From assembly GCA_003538525.1 (NCBI GenBank), contig DPRZ01000158.1, forward strand, positions 1 through 10,877: a DNA stretch of 10,877 nt. The letters are read 5' to 3'. The notes below the pieces were generated by a model. That model saw only the letters and a list, made by a program, of their open reading frames with translations, was not told the DNA's origin and made no database searches. The translations under genes were made by a program, and so were the position numbers. Positions 6,680 through 10,877 of the stretch are shown in pieces. Source of the stretch: Neisseriales bacterium (GTDB lineage: Bacteria > Pseudomonadota > Gammaproteobacteria > Burkholderiales > UBA11063). The first letter of the stretch is position 1; every line of letters begins with the position of its first letter.

Positions 6680-8425
6680 ATGAGTATAGCACTACATGGA
6701 TTTGGGCTTGGTGGCGGGATAGCCATTGGTCAAGCTTATATTCTCGATAAAGATCTTGAGGGTGTCGCGCAATTTACTCTCGAGGCAAATGAAATTGCAG
6801 CCGAGGTTATTCGTTTTGAACAAGCCGTAAAAACTACGCGTAAAGAGTTAGAATATTTGCGTGGCAATATCCCATCTGGAGCTCCAGCTGAGTTGGGGGC
6901 TTTCTTATCGCTTAATATTATGATGCTAAATGATTCGCAGATTTCACAAGCACCGCTTGAAATAATTAAACAAGAGTCTTGTAATGCTGAGTGGGCAATT
7001 AAGTTGCAGGCTGATTATTTGTCTCATCAATTTGATGAAATGAGTGATGCTTATCTTAAAGAACGTAAAAATGATGTAGTTCAAGTATTGGAGCGTGTGT
7101 TTAAGAATTTAGAGGGCAATAAATTTGATTGGGCTGATGAAGGGAAACTCGAGAAAGGTATTTTAGTTACCCGAGATTTGTCACCAGCAGATTTAGTTCA
7201 GTTTAAGGCCTCTAATTTTGCGGGATTTATAACTGATTATGGTAGTTTAACGTCACATACGGCAATTATTGGGCGCAATTTAGACATTCCAGCTGTAGTT
7301 GGTGTTAATAACGGTCGTCAAATAGTTCGAGATGATGAAATTATCATTATTGATGGTATTCAAGGTGTTGTGATTGTTAATCCCGATCAATTAGTTTTGA
7401 ATGAGTATAAGCGCCGTAAGAAGGAATGGCAAGAAAGTCGCCAAAAATTGCGCGCAATTCGTAAGGATGACACCGTTACCCGTGATGGTGTTAAAATTGA
7501 GCTCTTTGCCAATATTGAAATTCCAGCAGATATTGATGATGTTAAGTATAATCATGCTGATGGTGTTGGTTTATTTAGGAGTGAGTTTTTATTTCTCGGG
7601 CGTAATGACCATATTGCCAATGAAGAAGAGCAATTTTTAGCTTATTTACATGTCGTTAAGGCGATGAAGAAAAACTCGGTGACAATCCGAACTGCCGATT
7701 TAGGTGCTGATAAAAATCCACAGTGGAATGCAACCCATGGCGCGTCAGATAATCCTGCGCTGGGTTTAACTGGTATTAGAATGTCTTTGGCTGAACAAGG
7801 CTTTTTTAGGATGCAGCTTCGAGCTATTTTGCGTGCTTCTGCATTTGGTAAAATTCAAATTATGTTTCCGATGATTTCTTCGGCATGGGAGCTTAAACAA
7901 GCGATTCATCAATTAGATTTAGCTAAAGAAGAATTACGCGATGAAAATATTCCTTTTGATGAGAAACTTAAAGTTGGCAGTATGATTGAAGTTCCTGCCG
8001 CTGCGCTCTCGATTAGAGGTATATTAGAACAAGTAGATTTTATTTCAATTGGCACCAATGATTTAATTCAATATCTTTTAGCCATTGATCGTAACGATGA
8101 GGCGGTGAATTATTTGTATGATCCTCTTCATCCAGCAGTTATTAAAGTCGTTAGCCAGATTATTGCTGCTGCTAACAAAGAAAATGTTCCTGTTTCGATT
8201 TGTGGTGAAATGGCTGGTAATGTCAAATTAACGCGTTTATTGCTTGGAATGGGTTTATGTAAATTTTCAATGCATTCAGCTAATATATTGAATGTGAAAC
8301 ATGTAATATTAAATACAGATCTTAATCAAATTGCTCCATTGGTAAGTAAAATTCTTCGCACAGACAGTCGTGAGAAAATTTATGAGCTAGTGGAACGCTT
8401 GAATCAAGATTTAGATTTATTTTAA
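6680..8425 (+). CDS. ptsI: PTS enzyme I (phosphoenolpyruvate-protein phosphotransferase)
   Basis: This cytoplasmic enzyme autophosphorylates from PEP and charges HPr. The 581-residue protein is full length (E. coli EI is 575). Domains in order: an N-terminal HPr-binding and phosphohistidine part with His193 in GSLTSHTAIIGR, a linker near residue 260, then the PEP-binding barrel with GLFRSEFLF, RTADLGADK, NPALGLTGIRMSL, QLRAILRAS, MIEVPAA, SIGTNDLIQY and the acid-base Cys508 in SICGEMAG. All expected catalytic residues are present. AAAGG (6666-6670) is 9 nt before the ATG. Together with the preceding HPr and EIIA-Man it forms a complete relay distinct from the EI domain of the upstream fusion. 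The ctpA gene follows after 12 nt. Confidence 0.96.
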   Translation: MSIALHGFGLGGGIAIGQAYILDKDLEGVAQFTLEANEIAAEVIRFEQAVKTTRKELEYLRGNIPSGAPAELGAFLSLNIMMLNDSQISQAPLEIIKQESCNAEWAIKLQADYLSHQFDEMSDAYLKERKNDVVQVLERVFKNLEGNKFDWADEGKLEKGILVTRDLSPADLVQFKASNFAGFITDYGSLTSHTAIIGRNLDIPAVVGVNNGRQIVRDDEIIIIDGIQGVVIVNPDQLVLNEYKRRKKEWQESRQKLRAIRKDDTVTRDGVKIELFANIEIPADIDDVKYNHADGVGLFRSEFLFLGRNDHIANEEEQFLAYLHVVKAMKKNSVTIRTADLGADKNPQWNATHGASDNPALGLTGIRMSLAEQGFFRMQLRAILRASAFGKIQIMFPMISSAWELKQAIHQLDLAKEELRDENIPFDEKLKVGSMIEVPAAALSIRGILEQVDFISIGTNDLIQYLLAIDRNDEAVNYLYDPLHPAVIKVVSQIIAAANKENVPVSICGEMAGNVKLTRLLLGMGLCKFSMHSANILNVKHVILNTDLNQIAPLVSKILRTDSREKIYELVERLNQDLDLF

Positions 8426-8437
8426 GATAGAAAGAAT

Positions 8438-9931
8438 ATGCGTTTGAAAACAATTAGTAAATTTGTACTTGGTGCAGTATGTGGATCATTGGTGACCTTA
8501 AGCATTTATGCAACGGCAGATGAGCAAAATGGAATTACCCCGATTAATAGTCAACAAATGGCGAATACAATTCCTGTTGATGATGTTAATAATTTCGCTA
8601 AAGTTTATGCAATTACTAAAAATTATTACGTAGAGAGCGTCAATGACACTAAGTTAATGAAAGGCGCGATTGATGGGATGTTGAATAATTTGGATCCACA
8701 TTCTGATTATTTGGATGCCGATGATTTTAAACAACTCTCTGAAATGACTAGTGGTTCTTTTGCTGGACTTGGGATTGAAGTTAGTCGTGACAAGGGTAAT
8801 GGCGGGGTTAAAGTAGTTGCACCAATTTATGGTACTCCTGCATATTTGGCTGGTGTCCAAAGCGGGGATTTAATCGTTAAAATTAATGGGGTTCCAGTTA
8901 GTGGTCTATCGTTGGATGAAGCGATTAAACGCATGCGTGGAAAAGAGGGAACTAAAGTTGTCATTACGGTTGCCCGCGCGAACTCCTTGAAACCAATTGA
9001 CTTTACGATTACGCGCGCTAAAATTGCGGTACGTAGTGTTCAATCCACAATGCTAAATCCTGATTATGCCTATATTCGAATTACCAATTTTCAAGCTGAT
9101 ACGAGTAATGAATTGGCTCTAGCATTAAATAAAGCGTATAAAACTAATCCACATCTAAAAGGGCTAGTTTTAGATTTGCGGGATGATCCAGGTGGTTTAT
9201 TACAGTCAGCGGTTGGTGTTTCAGGCGTGTTCTTACCTAAGGATAGCTTAGTAGTTTACACCGATGGACGTTTGGCAAGTGCGAAGCAAAAATATTATGC
9301 ATCGCCAAATGATTATGATATTGATGGTACGCAACAAGCAAGTATGAATTCAATTCCTGCGATCTTTAAAACTTTACCAATGGTGGTACTAGTTAATCAA
9401 GGGACCGCATCTGCATCTGAAATTGTATCTGGTGCATTGCAGGATTATAAGCGTGCGCGTATTTTAGGAGTTAAGACTTTTGGCAAAGGATCGGTACAAA
9501 CGGTAATTCCTTTATCAAAAGATACAGCGATTAAATTAACCACGGCGTTATATTACACACCTAAAGGTCGTTCAATTCAAGCTGAAGGAATTAAGCCTGA
9601 TGTAATTATCCAAAGTGAATATAGTGATATTTTAGATAGTTGGGATGTTACGGAGGCTAGTTTGGACCATCATATTGATAATCCAAATGCATTAGATAAA
9701 AATGCTAAATTGGAGTCGGTACCAATTATTCGCCCTGCAAAACAGATTATGACTCAAGATGAGATAAAAGCTAAAGCTGATGCTAAAATGAAAAAAATGC
9801 CTAAGGTTGCCGATCAATCTCTAGCTCAAGTCGATCTTAAAAATGATTTTCAATTGGATTGGGCATTAAATATTATTGAAGGTAAGCCCTTACCAGTAGA
9901 AAGTTCTACTCTGGCTAAGAGCGCTAAATAG
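8438..9931 (+). CDS. ctpA: S41-family C-terminal processing peptidase (CtpA/Prc type) with PDZ domain
   Basis: This exported serine protease trims or degrades periplasmic or envelope proteins from their C-termini. A Sec signal peptide or membrane anchor is visible (basic MRLKTISK, hydrophobic residues 9-25, possible cleavage near ATA-DE). A helical segment with LDPHSDYLD follows, then a PDZ domain (about 108-180; GLGIEV, AGVQSGDLIVKING). The tail-specific protease core has DLRDDPGG, then the Ser-Lys dyad Ser325 (GTASASEI) and Lys350 (TFGKGSVQ), 25 residues apart as in Prc and the plant D1 protease. A low-complexity charged tail (about 435-497) closes the 497-residue protein. It starts 12 nt after ptsI behind a weak ribosome site (AGAAAG), consistent with read-through translation, and its stop overlaps the nudL start by 1 nt. 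Substrates cannot be told from sequence. Confidence 0.94.
   Translation: MRLKTISKFVLGAVCGSLVTLSIYATADEQNGITPINSQQMANTIPVDDVNNFAKVYAITKNYYVESVNDTKLMKGAIDGMLNNLDPHSDYLDADDFKQLSEMTSGSFAGLGIEVSRDKGNGGVKVVAPIYGTPAYLAGVQSGDLIVKINGVPVSGLSLDEAIKRMRGKEGTKVVITVARANSLKPIDFTITRAKIAVRSVQSTMLNPDYAYIRITNFQADTSNELALALNKAYKTNPHLKGLVLDLRDDPGGLLQSAVGVSGVFLPKDSLVVYTDGRLASAKQKYYASPNDYDIDGTQQASMNSIPAIFKTLPMVVLVNQGTASASEIVSGALQDYKRARILGVKTFGKGSVQTVIPLSKDTAIKLTTALYYTPKGRSIQAEGIKPDVIIQSEYSDILDSWDVTEASLDHHIDNPNALDKNAKLESVPIIRPAKQIMTQDEIKAKADAKMKKMPKVADQSLAQVDLKNDFQLDWALNIIEGKPLPVESSTLAKSAK
9881..9910 (+). repeat. Two back-to-back perfect inverted repeats at the 3' end of ctpA
   Basis: GGTAAGCCCTTACC (9881-9894, 6-bp arms around CC) is directly followed by AGTAGAAAGTTCTACT (9895-9910, 7-bp arms around AG). 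As RNA they could form two adjacent short hairpins 20 nt before the nudL GTG. They are inside codons of ctpA and are not followed by a U-tract, so they do not look like a terminator. Confidence 0.5.
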
Positions 9932-10404
9932 TGCTACATAATTCTGCCGCAGTCTTGATTGGTATATTAAATAATACCATTATTCTTACCAAGCGCTCGG
10001 CAGAATTGCGTTCTTTTACTGGACAGGTTTGTTTACCTGGTGGTAAATTTGACGATAGCGATACTTCGATTGTTGCAACTGCAATTCGTGAATTTCATGA
10101 GGAAGTTTGTTTTACGGGAAGCGTTGAGCCATTTTTGTGTATGCTTCCTGAGAGTAGTGTGGTGTCGAAACAATGTGTTTATCCTGTAGTTGCGCGGCTG
10201 AATGGTGAAATTAGTGGTTTTAATTCAGCTGAGGTAGCTAAATTACTGTTTATCAGTTTGGATGAATTAGATCTTAGCAAATTTTCGATTAATCCAGACT
10301 ACCCAAGCATAAAACACAATCAATGTTTTTGGCATGATGGTGAATTGATTTGGGGTTTGACTGCGCATATTTTACATGATTTTATCAAGAACATAAAAAT
10401 TTAA
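9931..10404 (+). CDS. nudL: Nudix hydrolase of the NudL type, probable CoA pyrophosphatase
   Basis: This is a predicted cytoplasmic Mg2+-dependent hydrolase that cleaves coenzyme A or its derivatives to phosphopantetheine and 3',5'-ADP. The CoA-specific pattern is visible before the Nudix box: LTKRSAELRSFTGQVCLPGG (residues 19-38). The box itself runs about 38-60 with Arg53-Glu54 and Glu57-Glu58. Its GGxxDDxD opening, with one residue more than the generic Nudix consensus, is typical of NudL. The C-terminal WGLTAHIL also matches NudL (WGMTAGII in E. coli as recalled). The protein is 157 residues, about 30 shorter at the N-terminus than E. coli NudL (192). The GTG start shares one base with the ctpA stop (TAGTG), and an in-frame TAA at 9925-9927 rules out a longer form. 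AAGAG (9917-9921) serves as ribosome site. Specificity is inferred from motifs. Confidence 0.85.
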   Translation: MLHNSAAVLIGILNNTIILTKRSAELRSFTGQVCLPGGKFDDSDTSIVATAIREFHEEVCFTGSVEPFLCMLPESSVVSKQCVYPVVARLNGEISGFNSAEVAKLLFISLDELDLSKFSINPDYPSIKHNQCFWHDGELIWGLTAHILHDFIKNIKI

Positions 10405-10422
10405 CTTTTAAGAGTAATGGTT

Positions 10423-10877
10423 ATGACTAAACAATTTATTATTGCACCAAGTATTTTGTCGGCAGATTTCGCTCGTTTAGGCGAAGAGGTTAAGCAAGTA
10501 CTGGAGGCTGGGGCTAATTGGATTCATTTTGATGTAATGGATAATCACTATGTACCTAATTTAACTATTGGTCCTGCCGTTTGTAAAGCGATTAAGCCTT
10601 ATTGTGGTAATTCACCAATCGATGTGCATTTAATGGTGAGTCCTGTTGATGAGTTGATCACCCAATTTGCTAATGCTGGTGCGGATATTATTACTTTTCA
10701 TCCTGAGGCGAGTCAACACATTGATCGTAGTTTAAGTTTGATAAAAAGCTATGGTTTGAAGTGTGGCTTGGTGTTTAATCCTGCTACGCCATTGAGCTAT
10801 CTAGATTATGTTATGGATAAAGTTGATGTAATTTTACTGATGTCGGTTAATCCTGGTTTTGGTGGTCAAAGCTTTAT
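10423..10877 (+). CDS. rpe: Ribulose-phosphate 3-epimerase, 5' part (runs off the window)
   Basis: This enzyme interconverts ribulose 5-phosphate and xylulose 5-phosphate in the non-oxidative pentose phosphate and Calvin pathways. My translation of the final 455 bases gives 151 codons with near-unbroken resemblance to E. coli Rpe as recalled: [15 protein letters not shown] (Ser10), [17 protein letters not shown] with metal ligands His35 and Asp37, DVHLMV with His69, [25 protein letters not shown], and [10 protein letters not shown]. The last third of the TIM barrel, including the second catalytic Asp, lies beyond the edge. Two in-frame ATGs occur, at 10417 and 10423; the second is preferred because AAGAG (10410-10414) lies 8 nt before it but only 2 nt before the first. 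It begins 18 nt after nudL, so is probably cotranscribed. Confidence 0.96.
   Translation, partial: MTKQFIIAPSILSADFARLGEEVKQVLEAGANWIHFDVMDNHYVPNLTIGPAVCKAIKPYCGNSPIDVHLMVSPVDELITQFANAGADIITFHPEASQHIDRSLSLIKSYGLKCGLVFNPATPLSYLDYVMDKVDVILLMSVNPGFGGQSF

Noticed and set aside
7401..7640. Plus-strand 79-codon frame inside ptsI
   Set aside because: It is an out-of-frame shadow of highly conserved ptsI sequence.
8438..8500. Lipoprotein signal in CtpA because of Cys in GAVCGS
   Set aside because: The residues before Cys (GAV) do not fit a lipobox, and the hydrophobic run continues past it, so a Sec signal or membrane anchor is more likely.
10417..10419. Upstream in-frame ATG as the rpe start
   Set aside because: Its distance to the AAGAG ribosome site is only about 2 nt; the ATG at 10423 has 8 nt spacing and gives the usual Rpe N-terminus.

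Overview
The window comes from a low-GC bacterium (by eye about 37-40% G+C) and is almost fully coding. Gene content points to a proteobacterium, most likely a betaproteobacterium. The signs are a stand-alone mannose-family EIIA, HPr and EI in the order typical of that class, an HPr of the GLHARAS type with Ser46, a CtpA-type S41 protease and a NudL-type Nudix protein. A low-GC Neisseriales-like lineage would fit, but that placement is inference.

Layout: zwf (glucose-6-phosphate dehydrogenase) lies on the minus strand at 5-1465, and a Shine-Dalgarno at the window edge implies another gene just downstream of it. A 250-bp divergent intergenic region (1466-1715) separates it from a tightly packed plus-strand cluster. 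In order, this holds a three-domain EIIA(Glc)-HPr-EI fusion (nagF-like), a GlcNAc-type EIICB permease (nagE) with an extra cysteine-less EIIB-like domain, a mannose-family EIIA, a stand-alone HPr (ptsH), a stand-alone EI (ptsI), a periplasmic C-terminal processing protease (ctpA), a CoA-pyrophosphatase-like Nudix hydrolase (nudL) and the 5' part of rpe, which runs off the window. Gaps between consecutive plus-strand genes are 21, 21, -20, 19, 12, -1 and 18 nt, with no terminator-like hairpin plus U-tract seen between them. One long transcript is therefore plausible.

How they work together: NagF and NagE form a self-contained PEP-driven uptake route, PEP to EI domain, HPr domain, EIIA domain, EIIB Cys406 and then sugar crossing EIIC. 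The likely substrate is N-acetylglucosamine or a related glucose-type sugar. The second trio (EIIA-Man, HPr, EI) has no permease here and in related bacteria is mainly regulatory. The window therefore encodes two complete EI/HPr phosphorelays side by side. Both flanks touch the pentose phosphate pathway: zwf (oxidative branch) and rpe (non-oxidative branch). No nagA or nagB is present in the window.

No RNA genes, mobile elements, CRISPR arrays or phage genes were seen. Nothing here is clearly an undescribed system. The most unusual points are the doubled phosphorelay, the degenerate second EIIB domain and two back-to-back inverted repeats just ahead of nudL.
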